A DNA stretch of 64,000 nucleotides from Alphaproteobacteria bacterium (GCA_021776685.1 JAJFFJ010000004.1:1-64000); one strand, 5' to 3'; positions 15,427 to 24,481 are shown, counted from the stretch's first letter. Notes: a model not told the origin generated them from the letters alone. Numbers and translations are program-made.

Positions 15427-18400
15427 CTATTCCGCCGCCATCTGCTGACGTGCCCGGGCGCGGGCTGCCGGATCATCGAACAGGCGCCGTATCTGGGTCT
15501 CGTGGGATTTCGCAGCTTCCACCGACTCGTCCTTGATATGGCCGTAGCCGCGGATCGCTTCAGGCACCCGGGCGATCTCCACCGCCAGGTCGTGATTGTC
15601 CGGCCCGAGGTTTTCCGCCAGATGGTGCAAGGTCGCCTCATAGTCGGCGATCATCTGCCGCTCCTGCTTCCGCTCTGCCGTATGCCCGAACGGATCGAAG
15701 AAGCTGCCCCGCAAGAAGCGGAACTTCGCCAGCATCCGGAATGCACCCATCGCCCAACGCCCGACGGTGATCTTTTTCAGCTGGCCGGTCTTCGGGTCGC
15801 GCGGCGCGAACAGCGGCGGCGCCAGGTGGAACCTGAGCTTCAGCTTGCCGTCAAAGGTGGCGCGCAACTGCTTCAGGAAATCGCCATCGGTGTAGAGGCG
15901 CGCCACCTCATATTCGTCCTTGTAGGCCATCAGCTTGTAGAGGTTGTGAGCGGCAGCTTCCCCAAGGCCATTCAAACCATCAGCCTTGGCCTTCTCGGCC
16001 GCTGCCACTTCCCGCACCAATGCTTCGTAGCGCTGGGCATAGGCGGCGTTCTGATAGGCCGCGAGATCGGCCATACGCAGCTCGATCAACTCATCCAGGG
16101 TCTTTGCCGCTTTCGGCTTGAACGGGATCGGCTGCGCCGGGAAGGCAATCTTGGTGACCGCGTCCAGATCGACCGCGGCGCGCCGGCCCCACAGGAAGGA
16201 TTGATTGCTGGCGCGGATGGCAACGCCGTTCAACTCGATTGCTTGCTCGATGCTTTCCAGGTTCAGCGGCACCAGCCCTTTTTGAAAGGCATAGCCGAGC
16301 ATGAACATGTTGGTGGCGATGCTGTCGCCCATCAGGGCCGTGGCGATCTTGGTGGCTTCGATGGTGTCCAGCGCCTCAGCGCCCACAGTGGCTTTCACGG
16401 TGTCCACGAGAGCGCCGGACGGGAATTCCTGGTCACGGTTGGCAATAGCGCTCGCGACCATGATCTCCTGGGCATTTATCACTGCCCGGGTCACACCTTC
16501 GCGCATCTTGGCAAGTACATCGTCACTGGCCGCCACCACCAAATCGCAGCCGATTACCGCATTGGCCTCGCCCGCCGCGATCCGCACCGCATGCAGCTCT
16601 TCCGGCGTTTTGGCAAAGCGCACATGGCTGGTGACGGCGCCGCCCTTCTGCGCCAGGCCGGTCATGTCCAGGACGGAGACGCCCCGGCCTTCGATATGGC
16701 CTGCCATGCCGAGGATCTGACCAATAGTGATGACACCGGTGCCACCGACGCCAGTCACCAGAATGCCGAACGGGTCGTTTTCGAGGGACGGAATGTCTGG
16801 CGCCGGTGCCTCCCAGCCGGGATTGTCCTTCGGCCCGGCAGCCACCGGCGCATTGCGCTTGGGCGTGCCGCCATAAACCGAGACGAAGCTGGGGCAGAAG
16901 CCCTTCACGCAGGAGAAGTCCTTGTTGCAGCTTGACTGGTCGATGGATTTCTTGCGGCCGAATTCCGTGTCCTTGGGGACAACGGACATACAGTTGGACT
17001 GGACGCTACAGTCGCCGCAGCCCTCGCATACCCGCTCGTTGATTATGACCCGGCGGGGCGGATCGTAGTAGGTGCCGCGCTTGCGGCGTCTGCGCTTTTC
17101 CGCGGCACAGGTCTGGTCGTAGATCAGCACGGTTGTGCCTTCCCACTCACGCAGATCGCGCTGCACTTCGTCCAGATCGTCCCGGTGGAAGAAATCCGTG
17201 CCGTCGGGGAAATGAGCCGATGGCGGATACTTGTCCGGCTCGTCGGAGACCACGACCACTTTCTTGACGCCCTCTGCCCACACCTGGTGGGCGATGTCAG
17301 CAACCGACGGCTGACCTTCAACGGGCTGGCCGCCAGTCATGGCCACGGCGTCGTTGTAAAGAATCTTGTAGGTGATGTTCACTTTGGCAGCGACCGACGA
17401 CCGGATGGCCAGAATGCCGGAGTGGTAGTATGTGCCGTCGCCCAGATTCGCGAACACATGCTTGGCGCTGGAGAAGGCCGACTGGCCGATCCAGGGTACG
17501 CCCTCGCCGCCCATATGGGTGAAGGTCGATGTATTGCGGTCCATCCAAAGGGACATGAAATGGCAGCCGATCCCCGCCATGGCGCGCGAGCCATCAGGCA
17601 CCCGGGTCGATGTATTATGCGGGCAGCCGGAGCAGAAATAGGGCGTGCGGTCGAACTGGACTTCCTTCTTCGACAGGGCCCGTTCCTTTTGATCAAGGAA
17701 GGCAAGCCGTTCGCGAATTTCCGAGCTGTCGTGGAATTTGAGAATTCGCTCACCGAGAGCTCGTGCAACCATCGCGGGGGTCAGTTCGTCTTCCGCCGGC
17801 AGCAGCCATGTGCCCTCCTCGTCGAACTTGCCGACTACACGCGGGCGGGCGCCCTCATCCCAGTTGTAGAGTTGCTCTTTGAGTTGGTTTTCGAGAACCG
17901 CTCGCTTCTCTTCGACGACCACCACTTCTTCGAGACCATCTGCGAATTCGCGGGCGCCATCACGCTCAAGCGGCCAGACCATCCCGACCTTGTAGACCCG
18001 CAGGCCAATAGCCGAGGCTTCGCGGTCGTCGATGCCCAGATCTTCCAGTGCCTGCATAACGTCCAGATACGCCTTGCCAGAGGCCATGACGCCCAGCCGA
18101 GGCTTGGCGCTGTCAATCACCAGCCGGTCGATACGGTTGGTGCGGGCGAAGGCCAGCGCAGCATAGATCTTCTCGCGCTGAAGCCGCCTTTCCTGCTCGT
18201 GGATGCCATCTGGCCAGCGGATGCCGAGGCCGCCGTCCGGCATATCGAAATTGTTGGGAAGACTGATCTTGACCCGGTCCGGCGAGACCGAAACCGAGGC
18301 CGCGCTTTCCATCACTTCGGCAATCGCCTTGAACGCCACCCAGATGCCGGCGTAACGCGACATGGCCCAACCGATGAGGCCATAGTCGAGCACTTCCTGC

Positions 18401-18936
18401 ACATTGGCCGGATAAAGCACCGGCACCATCGCCGAGATAAAGTCGTGGTCGGACTGATGCGGCAGAGTCGAGGAGCTGGCGCCATGGTCATCGCCCGCGC
18501 ACAGCAATACGCCGCCATTGGGCGACGTGCCGGCGGCGTTGCCGTGTTTCATGACATCCATGGAGCGGTCGACACCTGGACCTTTGCCGTACCACATGGC
18601 GAAAACGCCGTCATAGTTGGCGTCGGGATAGAGATTGAGCTGCTGGCTGCCCCACACCGCCGTCATCGCCATATCTTCGTTCACGCCGGAGGTGAACTGG
18701 ATATGGTGTTTCTCAAGGAATTTCTGCGCGCGCCACAAATTCTGGTCGAGCCCGCCAAGGGGCGAGCCACGGTACCCCGAGATGAAGCCGCCCGTGTTGA
18801 GTCCGGCGGCAAGATCTCGCTGGCGCTGCATCATCGGCAGACGCACCAGCGCATGGATGCCCGACATGAAGGCTCGGCCATCCTCGAGCGTATATTTGTC
18901 GTCCAGGGTAATGATTTCAGGGGCAGGCAATGCCAT
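15427..18936 (-). CDS. Indolepyruvate ferredoxin oxidoreductase, fused alpha-beta (IorAB)
   Basis: The 1169-residue protein fuses the subunits that are separate in archaea. The order is an N-terminal pyruvate-ferredoxin-oxidoreductase-type domain, then a thiamine-diphosphate domain around FCSGCPHNTSTRVPDGSRA and GIGCHFMSLW. A ferredoxin-like cysteine cluster follows (INERVCEGCGDCSVQSNC...SSCNKDFSCVKGFC, near 610-660), and then the gamma domain (VTGVGGTGVITIGQILGMAGH). It oxidatively decarboxylates aryl pyruvates or related 2-oxo acids to acyl-CoA with ferredoxin, and serves aromatic and branched-chain amino acid breakdown in aerobic proteobacteria. It stands as a single gene here. Confidence 0.95.
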   Translation of the reverse strand: MALPAPEIITLDDKYTLEDGRAFMSGIHALVRLPMMQRQRDLAAGLNTGGFISGYRGSPLGGLDQNLWRAQKFLEKHHIQFTSGVNEDMAMTAVWGSQQLNLYPDANYDGVFAMWYGKGPGVDRSMDVMKHGNAAGTSPNGGVLLCAGDDHGASSSTLPHQSDHDFISAMVPVLYPANVQEVLDYGLIGWAMSRYAGIWVAFKAIAEVMESAASVSVSPDRVKISLPNNFDMPDGGLGIRWPDGIHEQERRLQREKIYAALAFARTNRIDRLVIDSAKPRLGVMASGKAYLDVMQALEDLGIDDREASAIGLRVYKVGMVWPLERDGAREFADGLEEVVVVEEKRAVLENQLKEQLYNWDEGARPRVVGKFDEEGTWLLPAEDELTPAMVARALGERILKFHDSSEIRERLAFLDQKERALSKKEVQFDRTPYFCSGCPHNTSTRVPDGSRAMAGIGCHFMSLWMDRNTSTFTHMGGEGVPWIGQSAFSSAKHVFANLGDGTYYHSGILAIRSSVAAKVNITYKILYNDAVAMTGGQPVEGQPSVADIAHQVWAEGVKKVVVVSDEPDKYPPSAHFPDGTDFFHRDDLDEVQRDLREWEGTTVLIYDQTCAAEKRRRRKRGTYYDPPRRVIINERVCEGCGDCSVQSNCMSVVPKDTEFGRKKSIDQSSCNKDFSCVKGFCPSFVSVYGGTPKRNAPVAAGPKDNPGWEAPAPDIPSLENDPFGILVTGVGGTGVITIGQILGMAGHIEGRGVSVLDMTGLAQKGGAVTSHVRFAKTPEELHAVRIAAGEANAVIGCDLVVAASDDVLAKMREGVTRAVINAQEIMVASAIANRDQEFPSGALVDTVKATVGAEALDTIEATKIATALMGDSIATNMFMLGYAFQKGLVPLNLESIEQAIELNGVAIRASNQSFLWGRRAAVDLDAVTKIAFPAQPIPFKPKAAKTLDELIELRMADLAAYQNAAYAQRYEALVREVAAAEKAKADGLNGLGEAAAHNLYKLMAYKDEYEVARLYTDGDFLKQLRATFDGKLKLRFHLAPPLFAPRDPKTGQLKKITVGRWAMGAFRMLAKFRFLRGSFFDPFGHTAERKQERQMIADYEATLHHLAENLGPDNHDLAVEIARVPEAIRGYGHIKDESVEAAKSHETQIRRLFDDPAARARARQQMAAE

Positions 18937-19071
18937 CGCAAATGGGCTCCGCAGCGAGTCTGGGGTTGGTTATGAGATTATATCGCAGCGCGCCGGAAGC
19001 AATGCCCGATCGCTGGCTTTTGTTGACCGCATGTTGATTGCTTTTTCGACGCTGCTGGACGCCCGGGGCCT

Positions 19072-19914
19072 CTATCCTGCCGCGGACCATAATTCCGGAA
19101 ATATACGGGCATCAAACGGTCCGCCGTCGCGAAGCTCTGGCGCAAGTTCGGCAAATGCCTTGCGCATCACCACCGGGACGGCGTCGCGGGCACGATATTT
19201 TGCGGAATCGTCCATGAATCGCACGGCCAACCCCCGACGTCGCTGATCCTGACGCGTGTTGCCGGGAGATCCATGGACGGTCAGGCAATGGTGAACTGTG
19301 ACGTCGCCGGGCACCATGTCCCAGCTGAGGATGGAGTAGTGGTCTCGATTGGCGTCTATGTCAGGAATCCGGGCGAGGGCGCCATCTTCCAGCTGCTCTT
19401 CGGCCTGGAATGATCTGGGCGCGTAGATGTCGCCGGTTCGGTGCGAGCCAGCGACGAATTCCACTGCGCCGGATTCCTTGTTCACTGGATCGAGCGCCAG
19501 CCAGATCGAGCAGGAGCCTGACCCTTCCATCGGCCAATAGGGATAGTCCTGGTGCCAGGGGGTCGGCTCCGACGAGCCGGGTTCCATGACCAGCAGATGG
19601 TCCACGTAGAAGCGTATCCGCGCCGCGTCGAGCAGCTGGCCGGCAATCGCGGCCATCGCCGGATTGACGATATGCGCTCGGTAAGCGTCGCAGCGTGTCC
19701 AGCAAAAGATATCAGCGAAATAAGCGCCGCCCTTCTGGCCATTGGTCAGATCTTGCGAATAAGGGCCCGGATGCTCAATTGACCAGGCAACAGCCTCTCG
19801 CAATGCGTCGATGGTCTCGTCGTCGATCACACCGCGCAGGCAGATCGCACCGTCGCGTTGAAACGCATCGATATCCGCCTGGTCCAGCGGCAGCTGGGTG
19901 TCGTGTCCGGCCAT
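19072..19914 (-). CDS. Phytanoyl-CoA dioxygenase (PhyH) family protein
   Basis: The 280-residue Fe(II)/2-oxoglutarate oxygenase has the full facial triad: H121-x-D123 in TPWHQDYPYWP and H214 in HHCLTVHGSPGN, with arginines after it (about R225-R228) to hold 2-oxoglutarate. The N-terminus (LDQADIDAFQRDGAICLRGVI) is the standard PhyH opening. Bacterial members hydroxylate small molecules such as ectoine or secondary metabolites, or cleave C-P bonds. The substrate is unknown. It is downstream of the GNAT gene on the same strand. Confidence 0.88.
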   Translation of the reverse strand: MAGHDTQLPLDQADIDAFQRDGAICLRGVIDDETIDALREAVAWSIEHPGPYSQDLTNGQKGGAYFADIFCWTRCDAYRAHIVNPAMAAIAGQLLDAARIRFYVDHLLVMEPGSSEPTPWHQDYPYWPMEGSGSCSIWLALDPVNKESGAVEFVAGSHRTGDIYAPRSFQAEEQLEDGALARIPDIDANRDHYSILSWDMVPGDVTVHHCLTVHGSPGNTRQDQRRRGLAVRFMDDSAKYRARDAVPVVMRKAFAELAPELRDGGPFDARIFPELWSAAG

Positions 19915-19958
19915 GATGCTCCCCTATTGGAAAGCATTTCTACCATACCCGCGCGGGC

Positions 19959-20708
19959 TTAGCCTACCAGCGGAGTCAGGTTCAGGCGCTCAACGGCGGC
20001 GCTCATCGCGAAACTGCGGCGGCGGCGGCCCAGGCGGCTGCGCCGGCTGAGCCCCGGTAGATGCAGCGTGTCCACAGGCAGGTCCACCCGTCCGTCCACT
20101 TCGCCGCCCGCCCGGGTTGTGAGGCCACCGAAGCCGGCCATGAGGGCGAGAAGCCCCCGGTTCTCCGCCAATCCAACGTAGCGGATGGCGGGCAGACGCC
20201 GTTGCCGGGCATCGGCCACAGCCTCTTCCACCAGGCGCCTGCCAATGCCGCGCCGCTGCCAGCCAGCTTCCACGGAAACCGCAAGCTCAGCCGCACCCTC
20301 CAGCCATGACACATCAGGCCAGGCCAGATGAACCACGCCCCGAAGAACACCATCTTCAATCCACCCAAACAGCGACGTGGTCTCCCAGTCGATTCGCTCG
20401 ATTGACCGGGCAATCATCCGGTCGGGAGCAGAATGGGCAAATCGAAGGCGCCGGTCCTCGTTTGAAAGGCGCAACAGATGGTCGAGATAGCCCCGCGCGT
20501 GATCCATTTCCAGACGGCCAATCCCATCGTTGGGCGGAGTACGGTCGCCGCGGCCCGGCATCATTGGCGCGCTCGTGCGGTGTGCAAGGGGCGCGCCGCC
20601 ATCAATGGTCGGGTCGGTGGCCCAGCCGCTTAGCAAAGATCGCCGCCCAAAATTGGACGAACGTTCGTTCTTTTTTCGGCGGGCGTTTGGCGTCTCTTGG
20701 ATAAACAT
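19959..20708 (-). CDS. GNAT-family N-acetyltransferase
   Basis: The domain occupies the middle of the frame: LRLSNEDRRLRFAH (start of the fold), a substrate strand region and the acetyl-CoA loop EAGWQRRGIGRRLVEEAV (Q/R-x-x-G-x-G/A). The C-terminal 60 residues are basic and unusual. Two starts compete. ATG 20708 has a GGAG site 7 nt upstream, but it places the palindrome ACGAACGTTCGT (20657-20668) inside codons 14-18. ATG 20564 puts that operator upstream but lacks a good ribosome-binding site. The preceding TetR gene and the shared palindrome imply TetR control. Confidence 0.7.
   Translation of the reverse strand: MFIQETPNARRKKNERSSNFGRRSLLSGWATDPTIDGGAPLAHRTSAPMMPGRGDRTPPNDGIGRLEMDHARGYLDHLLRLSNEDRRLRFAHSAPDRMIARSIERIDWETTSLFGWIEDGVLRGVVHLAWPDVSWLEGAAELAVSVEAGWQRRGIGRRLVEEAVADARQRRLPAIRYVGLAENRGLLALMAGFGGLTTRAGGEVDGRVDLPVDTLHLPGLSRRSRLGRRRRSFAMSAAVERLNLTPLVG
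20657..20668. promoter_or_regulatory. Palindrome ACGAACGTTCGT, candidate TetR operator (GNAT copy)
   Basis: A perfect 12-bp palindrome identical to the one at 21361-21372. It lies near the 5' end of the GNAT gene. Matching copies on either side of one TetR gene are strong evidence for an operator. Confidence 0.65.
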
Positions 20709-20749
20709 TCTTCAACTCCGGGGAGGGATGCGTCTTGTGGGGGGTTGTA

Positions 20750-21346
20750 TCAGTGAGGCGCCAAAGCGTCTGTGATCAGACGCACAAAAGCAGCGCGGGT
20801 CCACCTGGCTGCGTCAGTCTGGCCCATCAGCCGGTGGCCATTGTGAAAGCCCAGTTCGATGGCATAGGCATCGAAGGCAAACTGGGCAGGGTCGAGATCT
20901 GTGCGGAACTCGCCCGCGTCGATGGCCTGCTGCGCGGCGCGTGACAGATAGCTTTGCCACAACGCCAATGCGTCTTGTACGGCGTCGCGCACCGGGCCTT
21001 CGCGGTCGTCCCATTCCACAGCAGCCGCCACGAAAGGGCAGCCGCCCACATAGCCATTGGTGCTGGCCCAGGCCAGCCAGTTTTCGGACAGCGCTTCCAA
21101 GCGTTTTCGGCCCGTGAATTTGCGCGCCGGCGCTACAACTTCGAAAATGAACTCAGTGCGTACAGCTTCCAGCACAGCAAGCTGCAGTGCTTCCTTGGAA
21201 CCGAAATGGGCGAACAGGCCGCTCTTCGACATGCCGGAGTGGGAGGCCAATGCGCCAATCGTCAGACCCTCAAGCCCGCCGACGCTGGCAAGGTCGGTCG
21301 CCTGGCGCAAAATCTGGTCCCGTGTTGCTTTACCTTTGCTCATCAT
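20750..21346 (-). CDS. TetR-family transcriptional repressor
   Basis: The 198-residue protein has a standard TetR N-terminus: ATRDQILRQATDLASVGGLEGLTIGALASHSGMSKSGLFAHFGSKEAL, with the HTH at about residues 29-50. A ligand-binding helical C-terminus with WDDREGPVRDAVQDALALW follows. The start is ATG 21346 or 21343. A 12-bp palindrome lies 15 bp upstream, consistent with autorepression, and a second copy lies at the downstream GNAT gene. It follows nicC by 54 nt. I see no copy of the palindrome at the nicX promoter, so a role in nicotinate control is unproven. Confidence 0.88.
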   Translation of the reverse strand: MMSKGKATRDQILRQATDLASVGGLEGLTIGALASHSGMSKSGLFAHFGSKEALQLAVLEAVRTEFIFEVVAPARKFTGRKRLEALSENWLAWASTNGYVGGCPFVAAAVEWDDREGPVRDAVQDALALWQSYLSRAAQQAIDAGEFRTDLDPAQFAFDAYAIELGFHNGHRLMGQTDAARWTRAAFVRLITDALAPH

Positions 21347-21360
21347 GCACCATAAATAGA

Positions 21361-21372
21361 ACGAACGTTCGT
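21361..21372. promoter_or_regulatory. Palindrome ACGAACGTTCGT, candidate TetR operator (autoregulatory copy)
   Basis: A perfect 12-bp palindrome in the short gap between the nicC stop (21401) and the tetR start (21346). It is identical to the copy at 20657-20668. Position fits a promoter-blocking operator. Confidence 0.68.
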
Positions 21373-21400
21373 ATTTGTCAAGTGCACGTTTCGTTGACGC

Positions 21401-22549
21401 TCAGTCGCCCGGTTGCACCAGCGGCTCGGTGAAAACGTCATAGGCAAACACCCAGTCGGGATCGCTGGTTTCCTGGTATTGCAGCCAGTCATTGTTGTGG
21501 CTGTAGTGCTGCACCTTGGCGGTGCGCTCCTGGCGGTTGGCGATATAGAGGCGGAATGCGGCGTCGAAATCCGTCGGCTGATCGCCGATGCACCGGGCCA
21601 ACATGGCGGCGTCCTCAATCGCCATGGCCCCGCCCTGCCCCATGTGGGGTTTCATGGGGTGGCAGGCGTCGCCGAGCATGACGATGGGGCCTTCGCTCCA
21701 CAGCTCAAACGGCTTGCGCTCAAGGATGGCCCAATTCAGCACCTTGTCCACCTGGCTGAGCAGCAGCTGAACCTCGTCATGATAGCCGTCAAAATGGCCA
21801 CGGAGCTCGTTCGGATCACCGTCATAGACCCACTCCTCGCGCGGCCAATCGGGCTCCGGCACGCCGGTGACGAAGTAGATGTAGGAGCGGTCGGCCTTGA
21901 TGTAGTAGACGACGATATGGCTTTCCGGATGCCACCACTTGGTGTCGTCGTCGAAAATATGGCCGTTGTAGCGGTCCATCGGGATCATCGCCCGGTGCGC
22001 CACGTGGCCGGTATAGATCGGCTCCTCCGGTCCGGCCAGTATCTCGCGCACCTTGGAATGGACCCCGTCTGCGCCGATGACGATGTCGGCCTCCGCCGTC
22101 GTGCCATCCTGGAATGACAGGGTGGTGCCGCCAGCGCCCTTCTCCATGCCCACAAGCTTCTTATCCAGATGCAGCCGTTGCTGATCCACCGCGCCCACCA
22201 GTTCCACCGCCAGGTCGCCTCGATGCACGGTCAGATAAGGGGAGCCAAATTTTTCCTCCGCCACATCGCCGAGCGTATAGTCGAGTGTAACCTTGCCGGT
22301 ATCCCAGTCGCGGCTCAGCCATTCACGTGGCCTGGAACCGACAGCCACCAGTGCATCGAGAATGCCGATCCGGTCAAGGACGCGGGTAACATTGGGGCTC
22401 AGGTGGATGCCGGCGCCCAGCGGCGTAATCTGCGGTGTCTGCTCATAGATCTCCGGGGTGTAGCCCTGCTGCTGCAACAGGCTGGCAACCGCGCAGCCGC
22501 CAAGCCCGGCGCCCACGATCGCAATTCTTACGTCGGATTTTTCGCTCAT
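21401..22549 (-). CDS. nicC: 6-hydroxynicotinate 3-monooxygenase (NicC)
   Basis: The 382-residue FAD monooxygenase has the dinucleotide motif GAGLGG at 13-18, IVIGADGVHSKVREIL in the middle and the second FAD motif GDACHPMKPHMGQGGAMAIEDA. It closely follows remembered Pseudomonas putida NicC: LGAGIHLSPNV, SPYLTVHRGDL, KWWHPESHIVVYY and the terminal DPDWVFAYD. NicC converts 6-hydroxynicotinate, with NADH and O2, to 2,5-dihydroxypyridine, CO2 and formate-free product. Its neighbours nicD and nicX catalyse the next two steps, which strengthens the call over salicylate hydroxylase. It is third in the nicX-nicD-nicC transcript. Confidence 0.9.
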   Translation of the reverse strand: MSEKSDVRIAIVGAGLGGCAVASLLQQQGYTPEIYEQTPQITPLGAGIHLSPNVTRVLDRIGILDALVAVGSRPREWLSRDWDTGKVTLDYTLGDVAEEKFGSPYLTVHRGDLAVELVGAVDQQRLHLDKKLVGMEKGAGGTTLSFQDGTTAEADIVIGADGVHSKVREILAGPEEPIYTGHVAHRAMIPMDRYNGHIFDDDTKWWHPESHIVVYYIKADRSYIYFVTGVPEPDWPREEWVYDGDPNELRGHFDGYHDEVQLLLSQVDKVLNWAILERKPFELWSEGPIVMLGDACHPMKPHMGQGGAMAIEDAAMLARCIGDQPTDFDAAFRLYIANRQERTAKVQHYSHNNDWLQYQETSDPDWVFAYDVFTEPLVQPGD

Positions 22550-22578
22550 GTGTTGGGTTCACTCCCCGATGAATTGCG

Positions 22579-23382
22579 TCATATCACGCGTCCGACAAAG
22601 CTCTCGACCGTGTCGATGAAAGTTTCAAGATCATCCCAGGGAATCATGTGCCCAACGCCATCGATACGCACACTGCGGCAGTCAGGAATCAAGGTGCAGA
22701 TTTCCACCGCATCGTCATCGGTGACGGTGCCCCCCTGCTCGGCATAGATCAGCAGCGTCGGTGTGGGCGCCTTCGGCATCAGGACATGGATGTCCTCTTC
22801 ATGGAATGAGGCATGGGATTGGGCGATTGCCACCGGGTCACAGGTGGGCAGCCACTGATCGCGCTGGGCGATCTGCTCCTCGGTCCATTTGGCCAGAAGC
22901 GGGTTGGAGGTATCGGTGGGTTCACCGCGGCAAGCCGCCGCCAGACCATCGAGATACCATTGCAGCGGCACCGGATAGTCGCGTCTGCCCGGTCCCGTCA
23001 CGGGCGGATCCACGAGGATCAACGGCCCCACTGCGTCCGGCGCGTCGGCCGCCAGGCGCAGCGCAATACGCGCGCCCATGGAATGGCCAAGGATGACCGG
23101 ATTCTGCAGGCCCAACTGGGCAATCACGGCTGCCGTATCCGCAGCACAGGCGCCCAGGTCATAACTCAGCTCCGCGCCGCCGGAGGACAGACCACGCCCC
23201 CGAATATCGAGGGTGAATACATGGGAGAAAGCCGCAAGCCGGCGACTGACAAAATCCCAGGATATTGCCGGGCTGGTGATGCCGGGCAACAACACCAGCG
23301 ACGGACCTTCGCCCTGGTATTCAAGATGGTGCAGGCGCACATCGCCCACCATCAAATGTCGACCCCGTGGTTGCATCTGCAT
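22579..23382 (-). CDS. nicD: N-formylmaleamate deformylase (NicD)
   Basis: The 267-residue alpha/beta-hydrolase is read from ATG 23382, which has GAGGTGA upstream; a GTG at 23388 is the alternative. With this start the triad is S101 (GHSMGAR), D125 (LVDPP) and H245 (GVGHMIPWDDL), the same positions I recall for P. putida NicD. Further shared blocks are LLPGITSPAISWDFV and LDIRGRGLSS. The enzyme hydrolyses N-formylmaleamate to maleamate and formate in the cytoplasm. It starts 14 nt after nicX and precedes nicC by 29 nt, so the three form one operon. Confidence 0.92.
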   Translation of the reverse strand: MQMQPRGRHLMVGDVRLHHLEYQGEGPSLVLLPGITSPAISWDFVSRRLAAFSHVFTLDIRGRGLSSGGAELSYDLGACAADTAAVIAQLGLQNPVILGHSMGARIALRLAADAPDAVGPLILVDPPVTGPGRRDYPVPLQWYLDGLAAACRGEPTDTSNPLLAKWTEEQIAQRDQWLPTCDPVAIAQSHASFHEEDIHVLMPKAPTPTLLIYAEQGGTVTDDDAVEICTLIPDCRSVRIDGVGHMIPWDDLETFIDTVESFVGRVI

Positions 23383-23396
23383 GGTCACCTCACGCC

Positions 23397-24434
23397 TCAG
23401 GCCGTCGCCTTCATCTCGGGCGGAACTACATCTCCGTCCTTGATGATGACCTCACCATCGAGCGTTAGGGTGCAACCGCGCAGCGGCATGTCCAGATGGC
23501 AGGGAGTGTCGTTGTCGCCGCCCAGTTCCGTGTTCGGGCCGGTCGAAAACAGCACGTTGCCATAGTAGCTGAGCGCGTCCATGCCCAGCTCCTGGTGTGG
23601 GTTCGCCACCGCCATATGGTGCCAGTCCGCCAGCTCGTTCAGGCCCCAGCCAATGTGGGAAATCGCATAGGCCTTCTCGTCGAACTTGGCCATGTAGTTG
23701 CGGATCAGCGCCGCATCCAGCCCGTCTCCCTGGATATCTGTGACAAAGCCTTTCTCGATGGTCAGCTCGACCGGGTTCTGGATATAGCGGCGGAATGCAC
23801 AGACGATGTCCCCCGGCGCCAGCACCACCTTGCCGTCAACCCCGTCCGGATGCCCGCCGGTGAACATGAAGCCTGAAGGCCAGTGGTCCCAGCGGCCTGG
23901 AGTGTCGGTATAGCCATACTCGGTCATGACCGGGAATGCGCCCAACCGGTAGGTCACGTCCGTGCCGGCAGGTGACGTGATATGCATCTCCTGCGCGTTG
24001 CCCAGCAATTGTTCGCCCACCTCGACCCGGCGGCGAAGATCCTCGTTGGGGAACAGGCGGGTCAGCACCTCAATCGGCTCCACCACCAGCAACATGCGGG
24101 TGCCGGTGGCGGTGATTTCGTTCTGCTCCTGGGAGAACAGCAACAGCATAAGGTCGATGACCAGATCCGCCGATTTAAGGGCTTCGATCACGGACCGGTT
24201 GCCGGCGATCGGCGTCTGGCCAAAATTGCCGGCAAAGCCACCATGCTGCGGCGGCCGCGGCACGGTCACCTGAAAGGCGGTCGCGCCCAGCTGCTGGGCA
24301 GCAAGCAGAAAGGCCTGGGCAAAGTCCAGCCGTGCCTCTCCGTCCGAAAGCACTGCCACCGTTTCCTCCGGTGTCACCCGGCACAGTTCCAGCTCACGCC
24401 GGAAAAGCTCGACCATGCTTGCGTCCGCTGGCAT
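23397..24434 (-). CDS. nicX: 2,5-dihydroxypyridine 5,6-dioxygenase (NicX)
   Basis: The protein has 345 residues. The mononuclear Fe(II) ligands expected for NicX are visible as H260 (ISHIGWGL) and H313-x-D315 (TPCHLDMPLRG), each offset by five from H265, H318 and D320 of the P. putida enzyme as I remember it. Other shared segments are MTEYGYTDTPGRWDHWPSGFMF and FSTGPNTELGG. NicX splits the ring of 2,5-dihydroxypyridine with O2 to N-formylmaleamate. ATG 24434 is supported by GGAGG six bases upstream. It is the first gene of the operon and is divergent from the ExbB gene. Confidence 0.93.
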   Translation of the reverse strand: MPADASMVELFRRELELCRVTPEETVAVLSDGEARLDFAQAFLLAAQQLGATAFQVTVPRPPQHGGFAGNFGQTPIAGNRSVIEALKSADLVIDLMLLLFSQEQNEITATGTRMLLVVEPIEVLTRLFPNEDLRRRVEVGEQLLGNAQEMHITSPAGTDVTYRLGAFPVMTEYGYTDTPGRWDHWPSGFMFTGGHPDGVDGKVVLAPGDIVCAFRRYIQNPVELTIEKGFVTDIQGDGLDAALIRNYMAKFDEKAYAISHIGWGLNELADWHHMAVANPHQELGMDALSYYGNVLFSTGPNTELGGDNDTPCHLDMPLRGCTLTLDGEVIIKDGDVVPPEMKATA

Positions 24435-24481
24435 GCTGCCTCCTGAAAAATTGCCCGGATTGCGGCGAAAATCTTCACGCT

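Noticed and set aside
17185-18975. 596-codon plus-strand frame opposite IorAB
   Set aside because: Antisense to a fully recognised enzyme; typical of third-position GC bias.
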